A DNA stretch of 47,536 bases from Lentibacillus salicampi (GCF_004565465.1 NZ_SRHY01000025.1:1-47536); one strand, 5' to 3'; shown: positions 1 to 8,027, counted from the stretch's first letter. The notes: generated by a model not told the origin, from the letters alone. Numbers and translations are program-made.

Positions 1-1012
1 GACCCTTGAAAATGCCCGACTGGTTCAGCTGAAGATTAAATCCCGCTAATTTAATGATTTGGCGTGGATCTTTATAATTGGATAAATCCCCTACTTCAGC
101 GAAAAATCCGGCAACGGTCAGGACGCCTATCCCTTTTATCGCGATCATTTCACTGGCCCCTGGAACTTGGAGAACAAGTTCTTCCAATCGTGCTTCATGA
201 GCCCTGATACGTTCCTCGATAGCCAAATATTGATCAATTAGGTAGCTGAGTTCCTCGCGCGCCATCGTCAGCCCAACGGTGAGACCTACACTCGTTTCAG
301 CCGCATGCTTAAGTTCCTGAACGCGTTTGATGCCAACCCCGCGTTTCGCCGCCTGTTTTACTTCCACCATTAATGCCTCTTCCGAACAGGAGACGATATC
401 TTCCGGCAGATAGCCTTTTTTCAAAAAGTGAATCGGTGTTTTCTTGGTCCAATCTTTAAAAACAGTTGTAAACTCTGGAAAATAACGATCCAGCGCATTT
501 TGTACTTGTGCTTTAACTGATGACAAATTCTTTTGCATCATGTCGTGAAGTTTCATCCCTTCACGCAATTCAGCATAGATGCCTTCAAGTAAAATTGGCT
601 CATGATAGCGTCCTGCACGTACTACCTGTGCAATCACTTTCGCATCTTTGGTATCATTTTTAGTTGGTGAGTCATCATCCAACTCTTTTGTGCGTTTGAC
701 TTTCGTTGGATTAACAACCACAGCGTGTAATTCCAATGCCTTTAAATAGTAAGCCAGATTCAGCCAGTAATGTCCCGTTGGCTCCATCCCAAAAATAAGA
801 TTTGGACGATTCGTTTGCTCAGAAAGATTTTGTGTCCAATCCAGCAATTCTTTAAAACCCGTTAGACCATTTTCAAATACCAACCGTTTGGCCAGGTCGC
901 GTCCACGATCATCAATGGCACGCGCAACATGTTTGTGCTTTGCCACATCGATTCCGATGATTAGTGTCTCGTCTGTGATTTGCTCTAAGCGATTATTTTG
1001 TGTAAAATCCAT
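1..1012 (-). CDS. IS110-family transposase, 3' part outside window
   Basis: The minus-strand reading frame opens at ATG 1012 (MDFTQNNRLEQITDETLIIG) and stays open for 337 codons to the window edge, so the C-terminal end is missing. The N-terminal half shows the RuvC-like DEDD layout of IS110 transposases: Asp in GIDVAKHKH, Glu in GMEPTGHY, and Asp pairs in KNDTKDAK. The distal part carries the second IS110/IS116/IS902 domain (AIKGIGVLTVAGFFAEVGD ... KLAGFNLQLNQSG), and the NQSG serine near residue 333 is a candidate catalytic serine. The family moves circular DNA without classical terminal inverted repeats, and recent work shows that some members use a bridge RNA encoded in their non-coding end. 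The frame is intact as far as it can be seen. Confidence 0.93.
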   Translation of the reverse strand, partial: MDFTQNNRLEQITDETLIIGIDVAKHKHVARAIDDRGRDLAKRLVFENGLTGFKELLDWTQNLSEQTNRPNLIFGMEPTGHYWLNLAYYLKALELHAVVVNPTKVKRTKELDDDSPTKNDTKDAKVIAQVVRAGRYHEPILLEGIYAELREGMKLHDMMQKNLSSVKAQVQNALDRYFPEFTTVFKDWTKKTPIHFLKKGYLPEDIVSCSEEALMVEVKQAAKRGVGIKRVQELKHAAETSVGLTVGLTMAREELSYLIDQYLAIEERIRAHEARLEELVLQVPGASEMIAIKGIGVLTVAGFFAEVGDLSNYKDPRQIIKLAGFNLQLNQSGIFKG

Positions 1013-1021
1013 TGTAGGAGT

Positions 1022-1080
1022 CCTCCTTGGTATCTAATTTCGAGGTCATCGCGATGACACTCTCTATCGTACCAAGGGGA
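1022..1080 (-). other. Structured 5' end of the IS110 element (possible bridge-RNA region)
   Basis: Directly upstream of the transposase start, CCTTGGTA (1025-1032) pairs with TACCAAGG (1070-1077). Between them lies the perfect 14-base palindrome GTCATCGCGATGAC (1045-1058). The nested stems suggest a folded RNA or a DNA site at the element end. In IS110-group elements the non-coding end upstream of the transposase is where the bridge RNA is known to be encoded. No element boundary can be placed with confidence. The role is inferred. Confidence 0.45.
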
Positions 1081-1149
1081 CTCTATTTTTGTACAACCGA
1101 TTCTAGCCCCACTTATCCTCAAATTTTTTGATATACAGGAATGCTTTTT

Positions 1150-1163
1150 ATTCCCCGGGAAAT
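1150..1163. promoter_or_regulatory. Candidate Noc-binding site
   Basis: ATTCCCCGGGAAAT matches 13 of 14 positions of the Noc-binding consensus known from Bacillus (ATTTCCCGGGAAAT). A noc gene is encoded at 13746-14606. The site lies between the IS110 element and the membrane-protein/mod block, in non-coding DNA. Noc binds such sites with CTP, spreads, and blocks FtsZ ring assembly over the nucleoid. Confidence 0.5.
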
Positions 1164-1321
1164 ATTTCAGGAAATTTGTCGATAATTAAAATTCAGGGAA
1201 TATTCATAGTCAACAGAGGTTATTAATGGTATTTTAATGATAGGGCATGCATTGATAAATGTGGATCATGCCAGCCTTTGTCATGAAACGATTGGCGATC
1301 ATATAACCGGAGATGAAACGC

Positions 1322-1810
1322 GTGATATTTTGGCGGACATTTTTAAACAGCATTCAATTACCGGGCAGACAAGCAGTATTTGGATTAAACCGGGTTGGCA
1401 TGGACATTACAGTCGTTTATTTGTTTATTCTGCTCTTTTTTGTCTCCCTTCCACCATCGGTTGATCAACTGACGACCGGAGCAGGTACGGAGATGAATTG
1501 GCTATTCTTTCTGATTTACTTTTTTATTTTTTATTATTTGCCTTTAATCATTATTATATTTTTACTTATTTCATTTGTGGCGTATGTCGGTACCGGCATT
1601 GCCAAATTACTTAAACGCAAGCTCAGGTTTCCGTTGCTATGGAAAATGGTGGCTTACACAACAACAAATCCGTTTTTGTTATATACAATTCTTTCACTCT
1701 TTATACCATTTGATGATGTCTTCGTCGGTTTATTTAGCTTGTACGTATTTCTGTCCATGATTAAAATCATTACCGTTTACCCCAGGCGAAAACAAAGAAT
1801 ACAAAAATAG
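1322..1810 (+). CDS. Small integral membrane protein, DUF1189-like
   Basis: The protein is about 162 residues with four hydrophobic stretches (VVYLFILLFFVSLPPSV, the FFLIYFFIFYYLPL to FLLISF stretch, the TNPFLLYTILSLF region and VGLFSLYVFLSMI). Its start (FWRTFLNSIQLPG) and the KLLKRKLRFPLLWKMVAY stretch resemble DUF1189/Yip1-type proteins as I remember them. It lacks the long external loop of typical DUF1189 proteins, so it is a short form or a trimmed copy. GTG 1322 is preferred because GGAG at 1309-1312 sits nine bases upstream; ATG 1313 would touch that site. Its stop lies 11 bases before modA, so it may be co-transcribed with the molybdate genes. The function is unknown. Confidence 0.55.
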   Translation: MIFWRTFLNSIQLPGRQAVFGLNRVGMDITVVYLFILLFFVSLPPSVDQLTTGAGTEMNWLFFLIYFFIFYYLPLIIIIFLLISFVAYVGTGIAKLLKRKLRFPLLWKMVAYTTTNPFLLYTILSLFIPFDDVFVGLFSLYVFLSMIKIITVYPRRKQRIQK

Positions 1811-1821
1811 GAGTTTTCCTT

Positions 1822-2613
1822 ATGCGATCGATCACATTTGTTATACTGATACTTGGTGCACTGCTGTTCACTGGCTGCTCAAACCAGGGGAAAACAAACG
1901 ATACAGAATTAATGATAGCAGCCGCTTCAAGTTTAACCGAAACACTCTCTGAACTTAAAAGTGCATTTGAAGCTGAGCATCCGGAGACCACACTCACATT
2001 AAATTACGGCGCCTCAGGCAAGCTTTCCCAACAAATTCGTTCAGGTGCACCGGTCGATGTGTTCCTTTCTGCCGATCAAAAATGGATGGATAGGCTTGCT
2101 GATAAGGATATGATTGCAACTGATACACGAACTGATTTTATTCAAAACCGGCTTGTCCTGATATCCAGCCGCGGGAAATCAATCCCGGCCGACCAATTAA
2201 CTGATTTGCCCAATGTGGATGTGGGGCAAATCGCAATTGGCAATCCGGAGAGCGTGCCGGCAGGTGACTACGCCAAACAAGCATTGCGTGAAGCCGGTGT
2301 TTGGCAAGCGCTGCAGGACAAACTGGTTTACACCAGCAATGCACAGCAAACCCTTACATATGTTGAGTCAGGAAATACGGATTTTGGCATTGTTTATAAC
2401 AGTGATCTGAAGCGCTCTGATCTGGTTAAGAAAATCTTAACGGTTGACGAATCGCTTCATGAACCAATCAAGTATCCGGCAGCTGTGACAGCATCAAGCA
2501 CATCAAAGGAACAGGCTAAAGCATTTATTCAGTTTTTGCAGACTGACAAGGCGCAATCCATACTGCAGGATAGCGGGTTTATTAGAAAAACTCGGCATTC
2601 GCCTCGTCTATAG
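1822..2613 (+). CDS. modA: Molybdate ABC transporter, substrate-binding lipoprotein ModA
   Basis: This is a periplasmic-type binding protein anchored as a lipoprotein: the signal sequence ends in the lipobox LLFTGC, with the lipid-carrying Cys at residue 19. The mature protein shows typical ModA blocks: AAASSLTETL near the start (oxyanion-binding serine), YGASGKLSQQI, GAPVDVFLSAD, and GNPESVPAGDYAKQAL followed by the YVESGNTDFGIVY hinge region. At 263 residues it has the usual length. It captures molybdate or tungstate and passes it to ModB/ModC. The last codons (KTRHSPRL) are written inside a terminator-like stem, so the natural C-terminal tail may be secondary. The gene is transcribed against the direction of replication, unlike the neighbouring housekeeping genes. 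Confidence 0.95.
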   Translation: MRSITFVILILGALLFTGCSNQGKTNDTELMIAAASSLTETLSELKSAFEAEHPETTLTLNYGASGKLSQQIRSGAPVDVFLSADQKWMDRLADKDMIATDTRTDFIQNRLVLISSRGKSIPADQLTDLPNVDVGQIAIGNPESVPAGDYAKQALREAGVWQALQDKLVYTSNAQQTLTYVESGNTDFGIVYNSDLKRSDLVKKILTVDESLHEPIKYPAAVTASSTSKEQAKAFIQFLQTDKAQSILQDSGFIRKTRHSPRL

Positions 2614-2631
2614 CGAGTGCCGAAGTTTTTC
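2585..2631 (+). terminator. Terminator-like hairpin overlapping the end of modA
   Basis: GAAAAACTCGGCATTCGC (2585-2602) pairs with the arm at 2613-2631, which reads GCGAGTGCCGAAG followed by TTTTTC. The modA stop codon (2611-2613) lies in the loop and arm. The hairpin sits between modA and modB and could limit read-through, giving more binding protein than permease. It could also stabilise the modA message. Confidence 0.7.
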
Positions 2632-2688
2632 TTATAAGGTCATCCATAACCTATACTTTCTGACGTTACAGGCTAAAGGGGAAGACAA

Positions 2689-3366
2689 ATGGATTTAACA
2701 CCTTTACTATTGTCATTGAAAATCGCCGGTATTGCAACGCTCATTGTATTTGTGACGGGCACATTTCTGGCAAGAATCATAACACGGAATGGGTTTCCAG
2801 GAAAACGTATCCTCGAATCACTTTTGATGCTGCCACTGGTTTTGCCGCCAACGGTTGTCGGTTTTGGCTTGATCTATTTATTTGGAACCAATGGGCCAAT
2901 TGGAAAATGGCTCTTGCAGTGGTTCGATGTGCAAATTGTCTTTACATGGACAGGTGCTGTTATAGCAGCTACTGTCGTTGCCTTTCCACTGATGTATCAA
3001 AGTGCCACAGCGTCATTTCAAAAATATGATCCGAATATTGAAAATGCCGCATTAACCATGGGCGCATCCAAATGGCGAGTTTTTTGGACCATATCATTTC
3101 CGCTTGCATGGCCTGGTTTGCTCGCTGGATTGGTACTAACATTTGCCAGAGCACTAGGTGAGTTCGGTGCCACCCTCATGATCGCCGGCTATATTCCGGA
3201 CCAGACTGAAACCATTCCGCTGGCTATCTATTTTGCCGTAGAATCGGGCAACAGGGATGCAGCATTATTTTGGGTCATCGGTATCCTGATCATTGGGCTT
3301 GTTGCTATTTTATGGCTGAATTGGTGGAGCGAACGGAATATTTTGCGGTTTACAAGAGATAAATGA
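2689..3366 (+). CDS. modB: Molybdate ABC transporter permease ModB
   Basis: A 225-residue inner-membrane permease of the ModB/CysT type with five to six membrane spans. The cytoplasmic EAA-type loop that docks on the ATPase is visible as ENAALTMGASKWRVFWTISFP (split here only by the MGAS element), followed by ARALGEFGATLMIAG, the hallmark of molybdate and sulfate permeases. Translation starts at ATG 2689 behind GGGGAAG. It follows modA after 75 bases containing a hairpin and precedes modC by 15 bases, so the three genes form one transporter operon. ModB forms the channel through which ModA-bound oxyanion enters the cell. Confidence 0.95.
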   Translation: MDLTPLLLSLKIAGIATLIVFVTGTFLARIITRNGFPGKRILESLLMLPLVLPPTVVGFGLIYLFGTNGPIGKWLLQWFDVQIVFTWTGAVIAATVVAFPLMYQSATASFQKYDPNIENAALTMGASKWRVFWTISFPLAWPGLLAGLVLTFARALGEFGATLMIAGYIPDQTETIPLAIYFAVESGNRDAALFWVIGILIIGLVAILWLNWWSERNILRFTRDK

Positions 3367-3381
3367 CTGGCGGGATTCATC

Positions 3382-3999
3382 ATGCTATCGGTTAACATAC
3401 AAAAGAAGTTGACATCATTCATGCTGGACGCCAATTTTAAAGTTGGCGGTGAGATTGCTGTCTTATTGGGTTCATCGGGTTCCGGTAAAACGACCATACT
3501 CAATTGCATCACTGGTCTTACCCACCCCGACGCCGGACAAATAACACTAAACGGGCGGCATCTTTATCACGGCAACTCAAAATCAGTTCCCACAGCCAAG
3601 CGCCGTATTGGCTATTTGTTTCAGGATTATGCTTTATTCCCGCACATGACAGTTGAAAAAAATATCCGTTATGGCGGGAAAGATGAGCAATTGCTTGACC
3701 ATCTTGTTCATATGATCGGAATTAGCCATTTACGTAACAGCTATCCTCAGCAAATTTCCGGCGGTGAAAAACAGCGTGTTGCGCTTGTCCGTGCTTTAAT
3801 GACCAAACCTGAAGCACTGCTCCTGGACGAGCCATTTTCATCGCTGGATCGTGATACAAAAATGGCATGTCACTATGAATTACAACAGCTTCATAAGTCG
3901 TGGAACATACCCATTATTCTTGTAACCCATGATCAAGATGAAGCCGAAAAACTTGGCGATCAAATTTTGAGAATCGATAATGGGAAGCTTATGATGTAA
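3382..3999 (+). CDS. modC: Molybdate ABC transporter ATP-binding protein ModC (short form)
   Basis: A 205-residue ABC ATPase. Walker A is GSSGSGKT (residues 30-37), the Q-loop is LFQDYALFPHM, the signature is ISGGEKQR, Walker B is EALLLDEPFSSLD and the switch is VTHDQDEA. Classical ModC proteins of about 350 residues carry a C-terminal MOP domain that senses molybdate. Here the protein stops right after the ATPase domain, so regulation by oxyanion binding on ModC is absent or supplied elsewhere. Its place 15 bases after modB supports the molybdate assignment over a generic oxyanion role. Confidence 0.9.
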   Translation: MLSVNIQKKLTSFMLDANFKVGGEIAVLLGSSGSGKTTILNCITGLTHPDAGQITLNGRHLYHGNSKSVPTAKRRIGYLFQDYALFPHMTVEKNIRYGGKDEQLLDHLVHMIGISHLRNSYPQQISGGEKQRVALVRALMTKPEALLLDEPFSSLDRDTKMACHYELQQLHKSWNIPIILVTHDQDEAEKLGDQILRIDNGKLMM

Positions 4000-4041
4000 A
4001 AAACCCGATTAACGCTGATAAAACCGGTTAATCGGGTTTTT
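3997..4041. terminator. Bidirectional terminator between modC and rpsR
   Basis: AAAAACCCGATTAACG (3998-4013) pairs with CGGTTAATCGGGTTTTT (4025-4041). T-runs are present on both strands, so it can end modABC on the plus strand and rpsF-ssb-rpsR on the minus strand. Confidence 0.85.
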
Positions 4042-4046
4042 CTATT

Positions 4047-4277
4047 TTATTCCGTGACATATGGCAATAGTGCCATTTGACGTGAAAGTTTGATTGCTTT
4101 TGTCAGTTTACGCTGATATTTTGCAGATGTTCCAGTTACACGACGAGGAAGAATTTTTCCACGCTCGGAAATGAACTTTCTCAAAAGATCAACATCTTTA
4201 TAATCGATGTGGGTTATACCATTTGCTTTGAAATAACACACTTTACGACGTTTTGCACGACCGCGACGAGCTGCCAT
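4047..4277 (-). CDS. rpsR: 30S ribosomal protein S18
   Basis: A 76-residue basic protein with the S18 core ([19 protein letters not shown] ... [16 protein letters not shown] ... [11 protein letters not shown]). The length and sequence are those of Bacillus S18. It is the last gene of rpsF-ssb-rpsR, and its product pairs with S6 on the platform of the small subunit. The single Cys (VCYF) is not part of a zinc motif. It ends six bases from the shared terminator. Confidence 0.98.
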   Translation of the reverse strand: MAARRGRAKRRKVCYFKANGITHIDYKDVDLLRKFISERGKILPRRVTGTSAKYQRKLTKAIKLSRQMALLPYVTE

Positions 4278-4382
4278 TAATAACCCTCCTTTTATTGATT
4301 AAGAGACAAGAAGTACGGACGTTCGAATCAGAAATCGGTTGGCTCACCAATTTCTGTCCATTCGGTATCCTGTTTCCAACCT

Positions 4383-4871
4383 CTAAAATGGTAAATCATC
4401 GTCTGATATATCAATAGGTTCTCCATTGTCTTTAAATGGATTATTATTGTTTTGATCCGGCTGGTTCTGGTTCTGACTCTGGCTCTGATTCTGATTTTGG
4501 CTCGGGTTTGGCTGATATCCTGTAGATGGTTGACTTCTATTTTGTGAAGAACCTTTTGATTCCAGGAACTGAACACTATCTGCAACAATTTCCGTTACAA
4601 ATGCGGTTCTTCCTTCCTTTGTTTCAAAGGTACGTGTTTGAACACGTCCATCAACACCAACCATACTGCCTTTGCTCATATATTGAGCCAGGTTTTCAGC
4701 CTGCCTCCGCCAAACCACACAGTTAATAAAATCTGCATCACGGTTACCCTGCTGATTTGAAAAAGGCCTGTTTACTGCTAAGGTAAAGTTAGCGACTGCC
4801 GCGCCATTTGGTGTATAACGCAAATCAGGATCCCTTGTTAATCTGCCAACTAATACGACACGATTTAACAT
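4383..4871 (-). CDS. ssb: Single-stranded DNA-binding protein SsbA
   Basis: A 162-residue SSB with an N-terminal OB fold ([20 protein letters not shown], residues 1-105), a Gln/Asn/Ser-rich flexible linker ([18 protein letters not shown]) and the acidic tip DISDDDLPF that recruits replication and repair partners. I chose ATG 4871 because GGGAGTGG sits five bases upstream; the GTG at 4880 overlaps that site and would add three residues. As elsewhere in Firmicutes, ssb lies between the S6 and S18 genes. Confidence 0.97.
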   Translation of the reverse strand: MLNRVVLVGRLTRDPDLRYTPNGAAVANFTLAVNRPFSNQQGNRDADFINCVVWRRQAENLAQYMSKGSMVGVDGRVQTRTFETKEGRTAFVTEIVADSVQFLESKGSSQNRSQPSTGYQPNPSQNQNQSQSQNQNQPDQNNNNPFKDNGEPIDISDDDLPF

Positions 4872-4888
4872 CAGAACCACTCCCTATT

Positions 4889-5179
4889 TTATTGATCATC
4901 TTCTCGAATAGCCATATGACGGATTATATCGTCAGTGAACTTCGCCTGACGGTCAAATTCATTAATGGCTTCTTCATCACCATTGAATTTAATGACAACA
5001 TAATACCCGTCACGATAGTCATTGATTTCATACGCAAGGCGTCGCTTGCCCATTTCATCAACTTTGTCAATTTCCGCGCCGTTATCTGTTAACACGTTGT
5101 TGAAACGCTCAATTAAGCTTGTTTGCGCTTCTTCCTCCATGTTCGGGCGGATGATATACATGATTTCATATTTTCTCAT
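4889..5179 (-). CDS. rpsF: 30S ribosomal protein S6
   Basis: A 96-residue protein starting [19 protein letters not shown], with the conserved [19 protein letters not shown] block. It is the first gene of rpsF-ssb-rpsR, preceded by a clear SigA promoter at 5265-5293 and a leader of about 80 bases. The Shine-Dalgarno is AAAGGAGGTG. Together with S18 it probably autoregulates the operon through the leader. Confidence 0.98.
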   Translation of the reverse strand: MRKYEIMYIIRPNMEEEAQTSLIERFNNVLTDNGAEIDKVDEMGKRRLAYEINDYRDGYYVVIKFNGDEEAINEFDRQAKFTDDIIRHMAIREDDQ

Positions 5180-5182
5180 CCG

Positions 5183-5257
5183 TTACACCTCCTTTTGGTC
5201 TTAGCGGCCCTTTTACTGTGAAAAGAGCAAGGAGTAATATTGATTTCATTACTCACA
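5183..5257 (-). promoter_or_regulatory. rpsF leader, possible S6:S18-binding RNA
   Basis: The segment between the predicted transcription start (about 5257) and the rpsF ribosome site contains, on the minus strand, AAAAGGGCCGCTAAGACC just upstream of AAAGGAGG. A CCG in a bulged stem before rpsF is the core of the known S6:S18 leader motif. I did not fold it rigorously, so the assignment rests on position and the CCG. Confidence 0.35.
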
Positions 5258-5264
5258 ATGGTGT

Positions 5265-5293
5265 ATTATATCAAAATACGCCTGAGAAAACAA
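5265..5293 (-). promoter_or_regulatory. SigA promoter of rpsF-ssb-rpsR
   Basis: On the minus strand, TTGTTT (5293-5288), a 17-base spacer and TATAAT (5270-5265). The start would fall about 75 bases before rpsF. Confidence 0.75.
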
Positions 5294-5417
5294 GCATTCG
5301 AGAGATCCTGATTCGTTAAATGATCCATTCATTCCCTTTTCGGTCTATAAAGTTGATGTCAGCTCAGACCCTTACTTTGCGCCTCTTTATAAATGATCAA
5401 CCCAGCTGTCATCATAC

Positions 5418-6518
5418 CTAAACATTAAACCGGAAATGGATAACGTCGCCGTCCTGAACAATGTATTCTTTACCTTCCAGGCGAACCTTGCCTTTGTCCC
5501 GTGCACCTGCCATTGACCCCGTTTCCATCAAATCCTCATAAGAAACCGTTTCCGCTCGGATAAAGCCACGTTCAAAATCTGTATGGATAATACCTGCTGC
5601 CTGTGGTGCTTTTATCCCTTTGCGGAATGTCCATGCACGTACTTCCGGTTCACCGGCTGTGAAGTAAGTTCCCAAACCCAGCAATTGATAGGAAGCCTTG
5701 ATAAGCTGGTCAAGCCCGGACTCCGCTATCCCTAAGTCTTCCAAAAACATTTCCTTTTCCTCCGGATCCAATTCGGCAATCTCTTCTTCAATCTTAGCGC
5801 AGACGACAATCACTTCAGCATTTTCATTAGCAGCGTATTCTCTAACTTCGCGTACTTTTTCGTTTGATTCCGGATCCGTCACATCCTCCTCACTCACGTT
5901 GGCAGCGTACAAAGCAGGTTTCGTCGTCAACAAGTGCAAATCTTTTACCATCTTCCATTGATCATCTGAAAAATCGAGCGCTCTTGCTGGTTTCTCTGCC
6001 TCCAATCCTTCTTTTAATTTTTCAAGCAGCTGATATTCGGCCACAGCTTCTTTTTCCTTCTGTCTGGCCATTTTTTCAACCCGCTGCAGGCGTTTATCAA
6101 CGGTTTCCAAGTCTGCCAAAATCAATTCAAGGTTGATCGTCTCAATATCATCGATCGGATTGATTTTACCTGAAACATGCGTGATATTATCATCCTGGAA
6201 ACAGCGGACTACCTGAACAATTGCATCCACCTGGCGAATATGGGATAAAAATTGGTTGCCCAGTCCTTCCCCTTTACTCGCCCCTTTTACAATTCCAGCG
6301 ATATCCGTAAATTCAAATGTTGTTGGAATTGTTTTTTTCGGTTTTACCAACTCAGATAATTTATTTAAGCGATCATCAGGAACTTCCACAATACCCACAT
6401 TCGGATCAATCGTAGCAAACGGATAGTTCGCTGCCTCGGCACCCGCTTGGGTGATGGCATTAAATAATGTTGATTTACCAACATTCGGAAGCCCAACAAT
6501 TCCTGCTGTTAAAGACAT
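5418..6518 (-). CDS. ychF: Redox-regulated ATPase YchF (Obg-like)
   Basis: A 366-residue TRAFAC-class P-loop protein starting MSLTAGIVGLPNVGKST (G1 at residues 9-16). The YchF-specific N-terminal half includes FATIDPNVGIVEVPDDRL and the G3 region DIAGIVKGASKGEGLGNQFL. A coiled-coil insert follows (LQRVEKMARQKEKEAVAEY), and a C-terminal TGS domain (RAWTFRKGIKAPQAAGIIHT ... VQDGDVIHFRFNV). It prefers ATP and associates with ribosomes. ATG 6518 is chosen because AAGGAG is 11 bases upstream; the GTG at 6530 overlaps that site. The length equals B. subtilis YchF (YyaF). Confidence 0.97.
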   Translation of the reverse strand: MSLTAGIVGLPNVGKSTLFNAITQAGAEAANYPFATIDPNVGIVEVPDDRLNKLSELVKPKKTIPTTFEFTDIAGIVKGASKGEGLGNQFLSHIRQVDAIVQVVRCFQDDNITHVSGKINPIDDIETINLELILADLETVDKRLQRVEKMARQKEKEAVAEYQLLEKLKEGLEAEKPARALDFSDDQWKMVKDLHLLTTKPALYAANVSEEDVTDPESNEKVREVREYAANENAEVIVVCAKIEEEIAELDPEEKEMFLEDLGIAESGLDQLIKASYQLLGLGTYFTAGEPEVRAWTFRKGIKAPQAAGIIHTDFERGFIRAETVSYEDLMETGSMAGARDKGKVRLEGKEYIVQDGDVIHFRFNV

Positions 6519-6571
6519 GTCAACTTTCACTCCTTAAGGATTCCATTCATATGAACGTGTCAGTCATTACA

Positions 6572-6600
6572 ATTATAGATAGTAGGCATGAAAATGACAA
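6572..6600 (-). promoter_or_regulatory. SigA promoter of ychF
   Basis: On the minus strand, TTGTCA (6600-6595), a 17-base spacer and TATAAT (6577-6572), about 55 bases before the ychF start. Confidence 0.75.
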
Positions 6601-6610
6601 GTAAACAAAA

Positions 6611-6646
6611 AGTAAAAACAGGCATTTAACCATACCTGTTTTTACA
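6611..6646 (-). terminator. Terminator of the mscS-DUF951 unit
   Basis: On the minus strand, CTGTAAAAACAGG (6646-6634) pairs with CCTGTTTTTACT (6622-6611) and is followed by a T-rich run (TTTTTGTTT). Confidence 0.7.
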
Positions 6647-6733
6647 GATTCCCCCTTTAAAATGACAATTTCCGTTCATGCTACCTCACAAAATGATGAT
6701 TTAAAGGAGCTACCTAAAATTTTGGACAAATTT

Positions 6734-6931
6734 TTACCCTTCCGCCTTTGTCAGTATTTTTTTCACCTTTTTTGTAAAATCTTTTCTGGGAATCATAACA
6801 CTGTGACTGCAGCCCATACATTTTATTCGGATATCCATACCCATACGGATGATTTTCCAGCGATTTTCCCCACAAGGATGAGGCTTTTTCATTTGTACAA
6901 TATCATTCAGGCCAAATTCCTTATCTGCCAT
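6734..6931 (-). CDS. yyzM: DUF951 family small protein
   Basis: A 65-residue protein, MADKEFGLNDIVQMKKPHPCGENRWKI then MGMDIRIKCMGCSHSVMIPRKDF (quoted in parts). DUF951 members pair KKPHPCG with a later CxxC (CMGC), which suggests a small metal-binding beta fold. It lies 14 bases downstream of the MscS gene and next to ychF, the standard setting in Bacillaceae origins. The molecular role is not known. Confidence 0.9.
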   Translation of the reverse strand: MADKEFGLNDIVQMKKPHPCGENRWKIIRMGMDIRIKCMGCSHSVMIPRKDFTKKVKKILTKAEG

Positions 6932-6945
6932 ATTGATTTCCTCCC

Positions 6946-7851
6946 TTACATTTCCCGTTCTGGGTCAATCTGAAGTGAGCTTGGTTCCTGATTTCTTGAA
7001 TACATAACAAGACGCGGTGCCGGGATTTCAATGCCTTGTTTGTATAGTACTTCCTTAATTTCCTTTCGCATAATACGCGCACCCGCCCACTGATAAACGG
7101 GCAATGTTTCCGCTATGAGCCGAACGACATAGTGGGAGGTTTCCAAGGTCTGAACACCAATTATTTCCGGAACACGAACAATTTCCTCATAGTTATCAGG
7201 CAGCGTTTGGCAGATATCATTAATAATTTCCTCTGCAGCAGCAATATCACTTTCATATGGGATATTCACATCCACAACTGCAAGTCCGTTATGGGTTGAA
7301 TAGTTGGTCACCTGGGTAACATTGCCGTTCGGAACGACATGTTGCTCGCCAGTCCAGCTTTGGATTTTCGTTGTCCGCATCCCAATCTCCTCAACGGTTC
7401 CTTCCGCGCCTGATGTGAGAATATAATCCCCCACTGAAAATTGGTCCTCAAATATAATGAAAAAACCTGAAATAATATCCCGCACGAGATTCTGGGCACC
7501 AAAACCGATGGCAAGACCTGCCACACCGGCACCGGCAAGCAATGCTCCGATTTCAAGACCGAATGCACCATCCAGAATCATTATAAATGCTATAAAATAG
7601 ACGGTATATTTTAAGGTGTTCTGAATCAGTTTCTTAATCGTGATTTCCCGTCTTTCCGTTATTCGTATCGGTCCTCGTGACCTGCTCTCAAAAAGCCGCC
7701 ATATAACCTTGTTTCCCACCCGGACAATAATCACGGCAATCAGGAGAATCACAATGGCCTTCAATACCGCCTCACCAATTGTGAGCCAAAGTTTCGGCCC
7801 AGTTATATAGGTCCAGAGCTCCATGAATTCATTACTAATAAAATCCACCAT
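6946..7851 (-). CDS. MscS-type mechanosensitive ion channel
   Basis: A 301-residue protein with hydrophobic spans in the first 120 residues. The MscS pore and upper beta-domain signature follows: LLAGAGVAGLAIGFGAQNLV then RDIISGFFIIFEDQFSVGDYI. A soluble cage domain (ILTSGAEGTVEEIGMRTTKI ... VPNGNVTQVTNYS) comes next. It opens under membrane tension during osmotic downshock, which suits a salt-tolerant organism. The start at ATG 7851 (MVDFISNEF) follows TCGGAGG by seven bases; the ATG at 7887 has no ribosome site. It is transcribed with the DUF951 gene. Confidence 0.93.
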   Translation of the reverse strand: MVDFISNEFMELWTYITGPKLWLTIGEAVLKAIVILLIAVIIVRVGNKVIWRLFESRSRGPIRITERREITIKKLIQNTLKYTVYFIAFIMILDGAFGLEIGALLAGAGVAGLAIGFGAQNLVRDIISGFFIIFEDQFSVGDYILTSGAEGTVEEIGMRTTKIQSWTGEQHVVPNGNVTQVTNYSTHNGLAVVDVNIPYESDIAAAEEIINDICQTLPDNYEEIVRVPEIIGVQTLETSHYVVRLIAETLPVYQWAGARIMRKEIKEVLYKQGIEIPAPRLVMYSRNQEPSSLQIDPEREM

Positions 7852-7924
7852 CAAAACCTCCGACAATTCAATATAGCTCAATTCCATGAAAATCCATTTT
7901 TATCCAGCATTTAAAGATCATGAA

Positions 7925-8027
7925 CCAGCCAAAATACTGGAGTGATGGACCCTAAATGCCCGATCCTGTTCAATTAACATTCAGTGAAGGAAAACACTTC
8001 ACTGAATAGTGTTCCACTTTATTCTAA
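7925..8027. repeat. Dispersed two-hairpin repeat, copy A
   Basis: A small hairpin (CCAG 7925-7928 / CTGG 7937-7940) is followed by GACCCTAAATGCCCGAT and a perfect 11-bp stem, ATTCAGTGAAG (7979-7989) / CTTCACTGAAT (7997-8007). The same order and consensus appear at 40720-40806 and 43447-43545. The element fills the gap of about 270 bases between the YkvI and MscS genes. Confidence 0.75.

Noticed and set aside
1237..1464. 75-codon plus-strand ORF before the DUF1189-like gene
   Set aside because: It overlaps the membrane-protein frame, has no ribosome site, and its sequence has no recognisable family.
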